A DNA stretch of 64,000 nucleotides from Pseudomonadota bacterium. GTDB lineage: Bacteria; Pseudomonadota; Alphaproteobacteria; Rhodobacterales; Rhodobacteraceae. The stretch lies in the NCBI GenBank assembly GCA_018240425.1, contig JAFEFU010000071.1, positions 248,001 through 312,000 on the forward strand, in the 5' to 3' direction. The notes under the pieces are model-generated. The model was not told the origin of the DNA. It made no database searches and saw nothing but the letters and a program-made list of their open reading frames with translations. A program made the position numbers and the translations under genes. Shown piece by piece: positions 16,961 to 24,330 of the stretch. The number at the start of each line of letters is the position of its first letter. The first letter of the stretch is position 1.

Positions 16961-17389
16961 TCAGCCCGCCGTGGCCCCCAGGCCCCAGAGATCGTCCCCC
17001 GCAAACTCGACGCTGTTGCCCGCAGGGTCGCGCACATAGATCGACCGCGCGCCTCCCGGCCAGTGGAAGTCCGCCTCGATCGCCACGCCCGCGGCGCCAA
17101 GCAGCGACGCCATCTCGTCCAGCCGCGCGGAGGGCACCCGCAGGCAGACATGGCCCGGCCCCCGGCCGCCATGCGCGGGAACCGGCATCGGGCCGGGGCG
17201 GGGCGGCCGTTCCGTCTCGGCGGGATTGAAGATCAGCAACACGGTCTGTCCGGCCGCATAGAACACATGCCGGTCGCCGCCGCGCGCGATCCTCCGCAGG
17301 CCCAGGACACCGCCATAGAAGGCCTCGGCGGCATCGAGGTCGGCCGCATAAAGCGCGGCCTCCAGCACTCCGTCGATGATCGTGGGCAT
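16961..17389 (-). CDS. VOC-superfamily (glyoxalase/dioxygenase-like) protein
   Basis: 142 residues with two beta-alpha-beta-beta-beta modules. The first starts [22 protein letters not shown] and carries [14 protein letters not shown]; the second has [17 protein letters not shown] and ends in the [14 protein letters not shown] motif with the conserved metal-ligand Glu. Members act as glyoxalases, dioxygenases or antibiotic-binding proteins, so function stays open. It lies between the tRNA and the divergent lipB gene, with a 125-base gap upstream. Confidence 0.82.
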   Translation of the reverse strand: MPTIIDGVLEAALYAADLDAAEAFYGGVLGLRRIARGGDRHVFYAAGQTVLLIFNPAETERPPRPGPMPVPAHGGRGPGHVCLRVPSARLDEMASLLGAAGVAIEADFHWPGGARSIYVRDPAGNSVEFAGDDLWGLGATAG

Positions 17390-17514
17390 GGCTCCCCCCC
17401 TTCTGCGGGCGTCCGCCCGCTTGCCAAGACCGACTCAACCTGCAATGCCTGAGACTACCCCCAAGGGCCGGCCCGACGCCGGAAAAACCCGAGGGGCAGC
17501 CCCCGGGGAACCCG

Positions 17515-18201
17515 ATGGTCGAATGGCTCACCTCTCGCGGTCTTGTGCCCTACGATGACGCGCTGGCCTTCATGGAGGCGCGGGTCGAGGCCATCCGCCA
17601 GGGCCGCGCCGACGAATGCGTCTGGCTGCTTGAACATCCGCCGCTCTACACCGCCGGCACCTCGGCCCGGCCCGAGGATCTGACCGACCCCGACCGCTTT
17701 CCCGTGCATCAGGCGCGGCGCGGCGGGCAATATACCTATCACGGGCCGGGCCAGCGCGTCGCCTATGTGATGCTGGACCTTGGCCGCCGCGAAAAGGACG
17801 TGCGCTGTTTCGTCCGCCGGCTGGAACAGTGGATCATCGCCGCGCTGGCGCAGTTCAATGTGCGCGGCGAGGTGCGCGACGGCCGGGTCGGGGTCTGGGT
17901 GGCGCGGCCCGACAAGGCCCCCGGAGCGGGCGGCGCCGCGCACGAGGACAAGATCGCCGCCATCGGCGTCAGGCTTCGCGGCTGGGTCAGCTTTCACGGC
18001 ATCTCGGTCAATGTCGAACCCGACCTGTCGCACTTCGACGGGATCGTGCCCTGCGGCATCCGCGACCACGGGGTGACCAGCCTGGTTGATCTGGGTCTGC
18101 CGGTGACGATGGCCGACCTCGACCTGGCGCTGAAGGAGACCTTTCCCCTGGCCTTTGGCCCCGAGCCTCGCCAGCCCGCCTGCCCCGGCCCCTCGTCCTG
18201 A
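17515..18201 (+). CDS. lipB: Lipoyl(octanoyl) transferase
   Basis: 228 residues. It moves octanoate from acyl carrier protein to lipoyl domains, the first step of protein lipoylation. The family motifs [13 protein letters not shown] near residue 74, the catalytic Lys in KIAAIGVR near 148 and the thioester Cys in IVPCGI near 182 are all present. The ATG at 17515 begins [20 protein letters not shown], the usual N-terminus. A thioredoxin-fold gene follows 23 bases later and is probably cotranscribed. Confidence 0.95.
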   Translation: MVEWLTSRGLVPYDDALAFMEARVEAIRQGRADECVWLLEHPPLYTAGTSARPEDLTDPDRFPVHQARRGGQYTYHGPGQRVAYVMLDLGRREKDVRCFVRRLEQWIIAALAQFNVRGEVRDGRVGVWVARPDKAPGAGGAAHEDKIAAIGVRLRGWVSFHGISVNVEPDLSHFDGIVPCGIRDHGVTSLVDLGLPVTMADLDLALKETFPLAFGPEPRQPACPGPSS

Positions 18202-18224
18202 CCCCAGCCCGCAAGGAGACACCG

Positions 18225-18698
18225 ATGACCAGCCTCACCGACCTTGCGATCAGCGAATGGCTGAACGCCACGCCCGGCTTTTCCGCCGAATCGCTGCGCG
18301 GCCGCGTCGTCGCCGCCGAGGCCTTCCAGATGCTCTGCCCCGGCTGCGTCAGCCACGGCCTGCCCCAGGCCAAGGCGATCCGCCAGATCTTTCCCGAATC
18401 CGACGTCGCCGTCATCGGCCTCCATACGGTGTTCGAGCATCACGCCGCCATGACGCCGGTGGCGCTCAGGGCGTTCCTGCACGAATACCGCATCTCCTTC
18501 CCGGTCGGCGTCGACCAGCCGGGGGCGGGGGCGCTGCCGGTGACAATGGGGCGGTTCGGCCTTGAGGGCACGCCCTCGCTTCTGCTCTTCGACCGCGCCG
18601 GCAGCCTGCGCGCCCGCCATTTCGGGCAGGTTCACGACATGGTGATCGGGGCGGAAATCGCTGTCCTTCTCGGCGAAGCGGCCCCTGCCGCGGGTTGA
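18225..18698 (+). CDS. TlpA/redoxin-like thioredoxin-fold protein
   Basis: 157 residues without a signal peptide. A CPGC redox motif (MLCPGCVSHGLPQ) sits near residue 38, and a cis-proline-like segment EGTPSLLLFDRAG sits near 119, as in thioredoxin-fold reductases and peroxiredoxins. CPGC is an uncommon active-site dipeptide and may indicate a distinct redox potential. It is close behind lipB with its own ribosome site AAGGAG. Whether it reduces a disulfide or a peroxide is unknown. Confidence 0.7.
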   Translation: MTSLTDLAISEWLNATPGFSAESLRGRVVAAEAFQMLCPGCVSHGLPQAKAIRQIFPESDVAVIGLHTVFEHHAAMTPVALRAFLHEYRISFPVGVDQPGAGALPVTMGRFGLEGTPSLLLFDRAGSLRARHFGQVHDMVIGAEIAVLLGEAAPAAG

Positions 18699-18725
18699 TT
18701 TCGCGCATCCTGCCGCCGCACCCGG

Positions 18726-18753
18726 TTGCCACTGCCGCGCCAGGTGCTAATGC
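18726..18753 (+). promoter_or_regulatory. Candidate promoter for the cytochrome c gene
   Basis: TTGCCA and TAATGC are spaced 16 bases apart and lie about 45 bases before the start codon. Confidence 0.35.
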
Positions 18754-18798
18754 TTGCACTGCGCGCGTTCATCCCCCTGATTCTGAATGAGGAAACCG

Positions 18799-19206
18799 AT
18801 GAAACCCTTGATCGCCAGCCTTGCCATCCTTCTGACCGCAGCCCCGGCCCTCGCCGCAGGCGACGCCACCAAGGGCGAGGCCGAATTCAACAAGTGCAAG
18901 GCCTGCCATTCGATCATCACCGCCGACGGAACCGCGATCGTCAAGGGCGGCAAGACCGGCCCCGACCTCTATGGCGTCGTCGGCCGCGCCGCCGGCTCGA
19001 CCGACTTCGCCTACAGCCCGCTGATGAAGGCCGCCGCGGCCAAGGGGCTGGTGTGGAACGAGGAAGAGATCGCCACCTATGTCGCCGACCCCACCGCCTT
19101 CCTGCGCGAGAAGGCGGGCGAAACCTCGGGCGCCTCGAAGATGACCTTCAAGCTGCCGAAGGGCGGCGAGGACGTGGCCGCCTACCTCAAGTCGGTGGTC
19201 AAGTAA
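18799..19206 (+). CDS. Class I c-type cytochrome (c2/c550-like)
   Basis: 135 residues including a signal peptide (MKPLIASLAILLTAAPALA). The haem attachment site CKACH is near residue 34 and the likely axial Met is in GASKMTFKL near 112. It is a soluble periplasmic electron carrier, plausibly between the bc1 complex and the oxidase whose subunit I lies 600 bases on. I use the ATG at 18799, which follows GAGGAAA; an ATG four codons earlier lacks a ribosome site. Confidence 0.9.
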   Translation: MKPLIASLAILLTAAPALAAGDATKGEAEFNKCKACHSIITADGTAIVKGGKTGPDLYGVVGRAAGSTDFAYSPLMKAAAAKGLVWNEEEIATYVADPTAFLREKAGETSGASKMTFKLPKGGEDVAAYLKSVVK

Positions 19207-19224
19207 TCCGCCCCGCAACGACAA

Positions 19225-19250
19225 GGGCGCGCCCCGGCCGGGACGCGCCC
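19225..19250. terminator. Hairpin between convergent genes
   Basis: Arms GGGCGCGCCCCGG and CCGGGACGCGCCC pair with one mismatch. No T-tract is present on either side. It lies between the cytochrome c gene and the HdeA-like gene, which converge. Confidence 0.5.
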
Positions 19251-19281
19251 CAGGATCGCGGCAGCCGCGCTGCCGTGCCGG

Positions 19282-19575
19282 TCATTTCTTGTGCATCGTG
19301 TCCATGACCATCATGTCCGGCTTGCCCTTGCAGTCGGCCATGACCATCTTGGAGATCTCTTCGTCGGACATCTTGGCCTTGGCGGGATCGGCCATCTTGT
19401 CCGTCGCCGCAGCCTCCTTCATCGCCTTGGTCGCCGACATCATCCCGGCGGAGTCCATCGCGCCATATTCCTTGCAGGTCATCTTCGCCGCATCCATCGT
19501 GCCCGCCGCCATGACCGGCAGCGCCAGCATCGCCAGCGCCGCCGCGGCAACGCCCAGGGTCAGGAATCTTGCCAT
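19282..19575 (-). CDS. HdeA/HdeB-like periplasmic protein
   Basis: 97 residues. The N-terminal 23 residues (MARFLTLGVAAAALAMLALP and on) are a signal peptide. The mature part is rich in Met, Lys and Ala with two cysteines (KMTCKEYG and MADCKGKPD), the spacing expected for the single disulfide of HdeA-type acid-stress chaperones. It may protect periplasmic proteins at low pH, but family proteins in alphaproteobacteria are little studied. It is transcribed away from ctaD and shares the 230-base gap with it. Confidence 0.7.
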   Translation of the reverse strand: MARFLTLGVAAAALAMLALPVMAAGTMDAAKMTCKEYGAMDSAGMMSATKAMKEAAATDKMADPAKAKMSDEEISKMVMADCKGKPDMMVMDTMHKK

Positions 19576-19717
19576 CTCAGCGTCCTCCGTTTGACTGTCC
19601 GACAGGATTCGGACGCCAAACCCTAGCCCCTGATGCCGCCCACGCCGGATCACAAGCCCATGTCTCACGCACTTGTGCGGCGCCGTCAGAATCTCGGCGC
19701 GGGGGCAGCTTATCGGA

Positions 19718-19746
19718 TTGCCCATTCTGCCCCGCCGAATTATGAC
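19718..19746 (+). promoter_or_regulatory. Candidate ctaD promoter
   Basis: TTGCCC and TATGAC are separated by 17 bases, ending 60 bases before the ctaD start. This is the best sigma-70-type match in the 230-base gap. Confidence 0.45.
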
Positions 19747-19806
19747 GGGCAGGGAGCCCGGCGCGGACGACAGATACCGCCCGGACAAACGGAATGGGAG
19801 ATCAGC

Positions 19807-21477
19807 ATGGCGGACGCAGCCGTTCATGGCCACGGTGAGCATGGCCACCCCGGGTTCTTCACCCGGTGGTTCATGTCCACGAACCACAAGGATATCGGTA
19901 TCCTTTACCTCTTCACCGCCGCCCTTGTCGGTTTCATCTCGGTCTGCTTCACCGTCTACATGCGGCTCGAGCTGATGAACCCCGGCGTGCAGTACATGTG
20001 CCAGGAAGGCGCCCGCGTCATCGCCGACGCCGCCAAACCCTGCACCCCCGACGGCCACCTGTGGAACGTGATCATCACCGCCCACGGCATCCTGATGATG
20101 TTCTTCGTGGTCATTCCCGGCCTGTTCGGCGGCTTCGGCAACTATTTCATGCCGCTGCACATCGGCGCGCCCGACATGGCCTTCCCGCGCATGAACAACC
20201 TGTCCTACTGGCTCTTCGTCGCCGGCACCTCGCTGGCGATCTGCTCGGTCATCGCGCCGGGCGGCGGCTCGCACGGGTCGGGCGTGGGCTGGGTGCTCTA
20301 TCCGCCGCTGTCGGTGCGCGAGGAGGGCTGGTCGATGGACCTCGCGCTCTTTTCCGTCCACCTGTCGGGCGCATCCTCGATCCTCGGCGCGATCAACATG
20401 ATCACCACCTTCCTCAACATGCGCGCCCCGGGCATGACGCTGCACAAGGTGCCGCTCTTCGCCTGGTCGATCTTCGTCACCGCCTGGATGATCCTGCTGG
20501 CGCTGCCGGTGCTGGCCGGCGCGATCACCATGCTCATCACCGACCGCAACTTCGGCACCACCTTCTTCGACCCGGCCGGCGGCGGCGACCCGATCCTCTA
20601 CCAGCACATCCTGTGGTTCTTCGGCCATCCCGAAGTCTACATCGTCATCGTTCCGGCCTTCGGCATCATCAGCCACGTCGTCGCGACCTTCTCGCGCAAG
20701 CCGGTGTTCGGCTACCTGCCGATGGTCTATGCGATGGTGGCGATTGGCGCGCTCGGCTTCGTGGTCTGGGCGCACCACATGTACACCGTGGGCATGTCGC
20801 TGACCCAGCAGAGCTACTTCATGATGGCCACGATGGTCATCGCTGTCCCCACCGGCGTGAAGGTGTTCAGCTGGATCGCGACCATGTGGGGCGGCTCGAT
20901 CGAGTTCAAGACCCCGATGCTCTGGGCCTTCGGCTTCATCTTCCTGTTCACCACCGGCGGCGTGACCGGCGTGGTCCTGTCGCAGGCCCCTGTCGACCGG
21001 GTCTATCACGACACCTACTTCGTCGTCGCCCACTTCCACTATGTGATGTCGCTCGGCGCCGTCTTCGGCATCTTCGCCGGCATCTACTTCTGGATCGGCA
21101 AGATGTCGGGCCGCCAGTATCCCGAGTGGGCGGGCAAACTGCATTTCTGGATGATGTTCATCGGCTCGAACCTGACCTTCTTCCCCCAGCACTTCCTCGG
21201 CCGCCAGGGGATGCCGCGCCGCTACATCGACTATCCCGAGGCCTTCGCTTATTGGAACCACCTGTCGTCGATCGGCGCCTTCATCTCGTTCGCGTCGTTC
21301 GTGTTCTTCATCGGCGTCGTCTTCTACACGCTGCTCTGGGGCCGCCGCATCACCCAGAACAACTACTGGAACGAATATGCCGACACCCTGGAATGGACCC
21401 TGCCCTGCCCGCCGCCCGAACACACGTTCGAGCAACTGCCCAAGCAGAGCGACTGGGACCACGCCCACGCCCACTGA
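19807..21477 (+). CDS. ctaD: Cytochrome c oxidase subunit I (aa3 type)
   Basis: 556 residues with 12 membrane helices; it holds haem a and the haem a3-CuB oxygen-reducing centre. The CuB/cross-linked Tyr motif [13 protein letters not shown], the downstream HHMYTVG pair and the haem ligands in [16 protein letters not shown] are intact, as is the D-channel region [13 protein letters not shown]. The ATG at 19807 follows GGGAG; longer upstream frames have no similarity. Subunit II/III genes are not adjacent, as usual in Rhodobacteraceae where ctaD stands apart. Confidence 0.96.
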   Translation: MADAAVHGHGEHGHPGFFTRWFMSTNHKDIGILYLFTAALVGFISVCFTVYMRLELMNPGVQYMCQEGARVIADAAKPCTPDGHLWNVIITAHGILMMFFVVIPGLFGGFGNYFMPLHIGAPDMAFPRMNNLSYWLFVAGTSLAICSVIAPGGGSHGSGVGWVLYPPLSVREEGWSMDLALFSVHLSGASSILGAINMITTFLNMRAPGMTLHKVPLFAWSIFVTAWMILLALPVLAGAITMLITDRNFGTTFFDPAGGGDPILYQHILWFFGHPEVYIVIVPAFGIISHVVATFSRKPVFGYLPMVYAMVAIGALGFVVWAHHMYTVGMSLTQQSYFMMATMVIAVPTGVKVFSWIATMWGGSIEFKTPMLWAFGFIFLFTTGGVTGVVLSQAPVDRVYHDTYFVVAHFHYVMSLGAVFGIFAGIYFWIGKMSGRQYPEWAGKLHFWMMFIGSNLTFFPQHFLGRQGMPRRYIDYPEAFAYWNHLSSIGAFISFASFVFFIGVVFYTLLWGRRITQNNYWNEYADTLEWTLPCPPPEHTFEQLPKQSDWDHAHAH

Positions 21478-21481
21478 GGCG

Positions 21482-21997
21482 ATGCCCTACCAGTGGACCA
21501 CCGACCCCAGGGCCCCGGAGCAATCCGGGGCCCTTGTTCTTGGGCGCCGTACCCTCCGCCTCTGGCCGAACCGCTCGCTCACCGCCGGGGGCTTCGTCGC
21601 CTTCTTCGCCGCATCGGCCTTCCTCCTTGCCCTGCCGATGCTGGCTCTGGTCGGCACGGCGGCGCTGTGGGTGGTCTTCGGATTTGCCGCCCTCGCCCTC
21701 GGCTGCCTCTGGCTGGCCATAAGCCGCAGCAACCGCGCGCTCGGTGTGACCGAAACGCTCACGCTGACCGAGGACCGTATCGTCCTCGACCGCCGCGATC
21801 CCGGCGGGCGAATACGAAGCTGGGCCGCCAACCCCTATTGGGTGCGCGTCAGCCTCGACCCGGACGGGGGGCCGGTGCCGGACTACCTGACCCTGACCGG
21901 CGATGGCCGCGAGGTCGAGCTGGGCGCCTTCCTCAGCCCCGACGAGCGGCGGGCTCTGGCGGGTGAACTGCGCGCGCTGCTGCCCGCGCACGCCTGA
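21482..21997 (+). CDS. DUF2244 membrane protein
   Basis: 171 residues with two adjacent membrane helices around residues 37-80, then a soluble beta-rich tail. The order MPYQWTT, WPNRSLTAGGF and a pair of helices fits the DUF2244 family, often found near oxidase genes; function unknown. It starts five bases after the ctaD stop, so it depends on ctaD transcription. A strong hairpin with a T-rich tail lies inside codons 10-18 and should reduce its expression. Confidence 0.7.
   Translation: MPYQWTTDPRAPEQSGALVLGRRTLRLWPNRSLTAGGFVAFFAASAFLLALPMLALVGTAALWVVFGFAALALGCLWLAISRSNRALGVTETLTLTEDRIVLDRRDPGGRIRSWAANPYWVRVSLDPDGGPVPDYLTLTGDGREVELGAFLSPDERRALAGELRALLPAHA
21509..21534 (+). terminator. Intrinsic-terminator-like hairpin inside the DUF2244 coding start
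   Basis: A perfect 11-bp stem AGGGCCCCGGA/TCCGGGGCCCT with loop GCAA, followed by TGTTCTT. It lies 31 bases after the ctaD stop and within the first 18 codons of the next gene. Confidence 0.6.
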
Positions 21998-22009
21998 ATT
22001 CGCCCGGGC

Positions 22010-22333
22010 TCAGTGCCCGGCCCCGGACAGCCTCATCAAGATCAGCCCAGCGACGATCAGGCCGGCTGCCGCCAGCCGCGCCGGGCTTGCGGCCTCGCCC
22101 AGGACCACGACGCCCACGGCAAAGGCCCCTACCGCCCCGATCCCGGTCCAGATCGTGTAGGCAGCGCCCAGGGGCAGGCTGCGCATCGCCAGGGCCAGAA
22201 GCGCGACGCTGGCCGCCATCGCCGCCAGCGTCACCACGCTCGGCCCCGGCCGGGTGAATCCTTCGGACTGCTTCATGGCAAAGGCCCAGACAATCTCCAT
22301 CACCCCTGCGACGAAGAGAAGGATCCACGGCAT
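22010..22333 (-). CDS. gdx: Small multidrug resistance family guanidinium exporter (Gdx/SugE)
   Basis: 107 residues with four membrane helices; it works as an antiparallel dimer exchanging guanidinium for protons. The essential Glu is in AGVMEIVWAF near residue 13. The segments RSLPLGAAYTIWTGIGAVG and VLGEAASPARL match the SugE/Gdx branch rather than EmrE. The start at MPWILLF (22333) is the family start. No guanidine riboswitch is obvious upstream. It converges on the DUF2244 gene with a 12-base gap. Confidence 0.88.
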   Translation of the reverse strand: MPWILLFVAGVMEIVWAFAMKQSEGFTRPGPSVVTLAAMAASVALLALAMRSLPLGAAYTIWTGIGAVGAFAVGVVVLGEAASPARLAAAGLIVAGLILMRLSGAGH

Positions 22334-22458
22334 GGCGCTGCTCCGGCTCTGGCGCCGGGCCGCCCCGGACTTCGGCCCCGACAGGGGGAGGACGTTGCCT
22401 CGCACCTCTGGTTAGGGTGGCGGGCCGGCGATTGCAAGCCCGGCGCGCGCGCCTGCCC

Positions 22459-22911
22459 TCAGCCCAGCCGTGCCTTCACCTGCGCCCCCGCCGCCGCGAA
22501 ATCCATCTGCCCGGCGTGGCGCGCCTTCAGCAGCGCCATCACCTTGCCCATGTCGCGCAGACTGGCAGCCCCGGCCTCGGCGATCGCGGCGCCGATTGCG
22601 GCCTCGACCTCGGCGGCACTCATCGCGCGGGGCAGGAACTCCTCGATGACCCCGACCTCGGCGCGTTCCTTCCCCGCCAGGTCGGCGCGGCCGCCCTCGT
22701 CATAGACGCGCGCCGATTCCTGGCGCTGCTTGACCATCTTGCCCAGAAGCGCCAGCACCTCGGCCCCGGTCAGCGCCTCGCCGCTGGCCCTGAGCGCGAT
22801 CTCGCGGTCCTTCACCGCCGCAAGGATCATCCGCACCGCTGACAGGCGCAGGGTATCGCGCGCCTTCATCGCCTCTTTCTGCGCGGCCTGAATCCGCTCG
22901 ACCAGTTCCAT
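22459..22911 (-). CDS. GatB/YqeY domain protein
   Basis: 150 residues, all helical: an N-terminal bundle (VERIQAAQKEAMKARDTLRL) and a C-terminal three-helix bundle like the tail of GatB (MGKVMALLKARHAGQMDFA). Members are thought to act in tRNA-dependent amidation or tRNA binding, without a proven reaction. The ATG at 22911 gives family length; an upstream frame to 22974 adds only basic residues. It is divergent from carA with a 169-base shared gap. Confidence 0.88.
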   Translation of the reverse strand: MELVERIQAAQKEAMKARDTLRLSAVRMILAAVKDREIALRASGEALTGAEVLALLGKMVKQRQESARVYDEGGRADLAGKERAEVGVIEEFLPRAMSAAEVEAAIGAAIAEAGAASLRDMGKVMALLKARHAGQMDFAAAGAQVKARLG

Positions 22912-23080
22912 GACGTGCCCCTTCCGGCTGGACCGGCCAAGACTAGCGCGCGGCCAGCCCCGCCGCAACATCATCTAACCCATTGCCGGTAAACGCCTTT
23001 CATTTCGCCGGCCTTTCCCCTTGACCCCGCACACCCGCGCCCGTAGGTTCCGCCGGATTTCGCACATCGGGAGTCGCGCC

Positions 23081-24241
23081 ATGACCGGGGAAGCCGCCGC
23101 CAAGCCCACCGCCTGCATCGCGCTGGCCGACGGGTCGCTCTTCTACGGCCAGGGTTTCGGCGCCACCGGCGAATGCGTCGCCGAACTGGTGTTCAACACC
23201 GCCATGACCGGCTACCAGGAAATCATGACCGACCCGTCCTACGCCGGCCAGGTCGTGACCTTCACCTTCCCCCATGTCGGCAATGTCGGCGTCACCCCCG
23301 AGGATGACGAGGCGCCCGAACCGGTGGCCGCCGGCATGGTGGTGAAATGGGATCCGACCGAGCCTTCGAACTGGCGCGCGGCCGAGCCGCTGGTCGGCTG
23401 GCTGGCGCGGCGCGGGCGGATCGGCGTCGGCGGCATCGACACCCGCCGCCTGACCCGCGCCATCCGCCAGCAGGGCGCGCCGCATGTGGCGATCGCCCAT
23501 GACCCGGCGGGGAATTTCGACATCGCGGCGCTGGTCGCCCGCGCCCGGGCCTGGACCGGCCTTGTCGGCCTCGACCTTGCCAAGGACGTGACCTGCGCGC
23601 AGAGCTACCAGTGGAGCGAGACCCGCTGGGCCTGGCCCGAAGGCTACAAGCGCCGCGAAGGCCCGGGCTTCAAGGTGGTGGCCGTCGACTACGGCGCCAA
23701 GCGCAACATCCTGCGCTGCCTCGCCTCGGTCGGCTGCGACGTGACCGTTCTGCCTGCGACGGCCACCGCCGAGGAGGTGCTGGCCCACGATCCCGACGGC
23801 GTGTTCCTGTCGAACGGCCCGGGCGATCCGGCGGCCACCGGCGCCTATGCTGTCCCGATGATCCAGGGCGTTCTGGCGCGTGACCTGCCGCTCTTCGGCA
23901 TCTGTCTTGGCCATCAGATGCTGGCGCTGGCGCTCGGAGCGCAGACCGTCAAGATGAACCACGGCCACCACGGCGCCAACCACCCGGTCAAGGATCTGGA
24001 GTCGGGCAAGGTCGAGATCACCTCGATGAACCACGGCTTCGCAGTGGACAGCCAGACCCTGCCCGAGGGCGTCGTCGAAACCCATGTCAGCCTTTTCGAC
24101 GGGTCGAACTGCGGCATCCGCGTGAAGGACCGCCCGGTGTTTTCCGTCCAGTATCACCCCGAGGCCAGCCCCGGCCCGCAGGACAGCTTCTACCTGTTCG
24201 AGCGTTTCGCCGCGGCAATGCGCGCCCGCCGCGCCGCCTGA
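23081..24241 (+). CDS. carA: Carbamoyl-phosphate synthase small subunit
   Basis: 386 residues. It hydrolyses glutamine and passes ammonia to CarB for arginine and pyrimidine synthesis. The N-terminal domain has FNTAMTGYQEIMTDPSYAGQ; the class I amidotransferase triad is visible as Cys in FGICLGHQ near residue 275 and His/Glu in VQYHPEASPGP near 359. The ATG at 23081 follows GGGAG. carB is not in the window. The product is clear. Confidence 0.97.
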   Translation: MTGEAAAKPTACIALADGSLFYGQGFGATGECVAELVFNTAMTGYQEIMTDPSYAGQVVTFTFPHVGNVGVTPEDDEAPEPVAAGMVVKWDPTEPSNWRAAEPLVGWLARRGRIGVGGIDTRRLTRAIRQQGAPHVAIAHDPAGNFDIAALVARARAWTGLVGLDLAKDVTCAQSYQWSETRWAWPEGYKRREGPGFKVVAVDYGAKRNILRCLASVGCDVTVLPATATAEEVLAHDPDGVFLSNGPGDPAATGAYAVPMIQGVLARDLPLFGICLGHQMLALALGAQTVKMNHGHHGANHPVKDLESGKVEITSMNHGFAVDSQTLPEGVVETHVSLFDGSNCGIRVKDRPVFSVQYHPEASPGPQDSFYLFERFAAAMRARRAA

Positions 24242-24272
24242 GCGCGTCGGCCCCACGCTGGGCAGGGCGGCG

Positions 24273-24288
24273 TTAACCGCGAATTAAC
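24273..24288 (+). promoter_or_regulatory. CtrA-type site upstream of the glycosyltransferase
   Basis: TTAA-CCGCGAA-TTAAC is an exact match to the CtrA consensus TTAA-N7-TTAAC. It lies 43-58 bases before the start codon of the GT2 gene. Confidence 0.55.
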
Positions 24289-24330
24289 CATGAGCGCCCC
24301 AGGGTCGGCCATCGCCGATCCGAGGGTGCC

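Noticed and set aside
22334..22430. Possible guanidine riboswitch upstream of the Gdx exporter
   Set aside because: I looked for ACGR-loop twin hairpins (guanidine-II) and the conserved guanidine-I and -III blocks; none is present. A covariance-model search would settle it.
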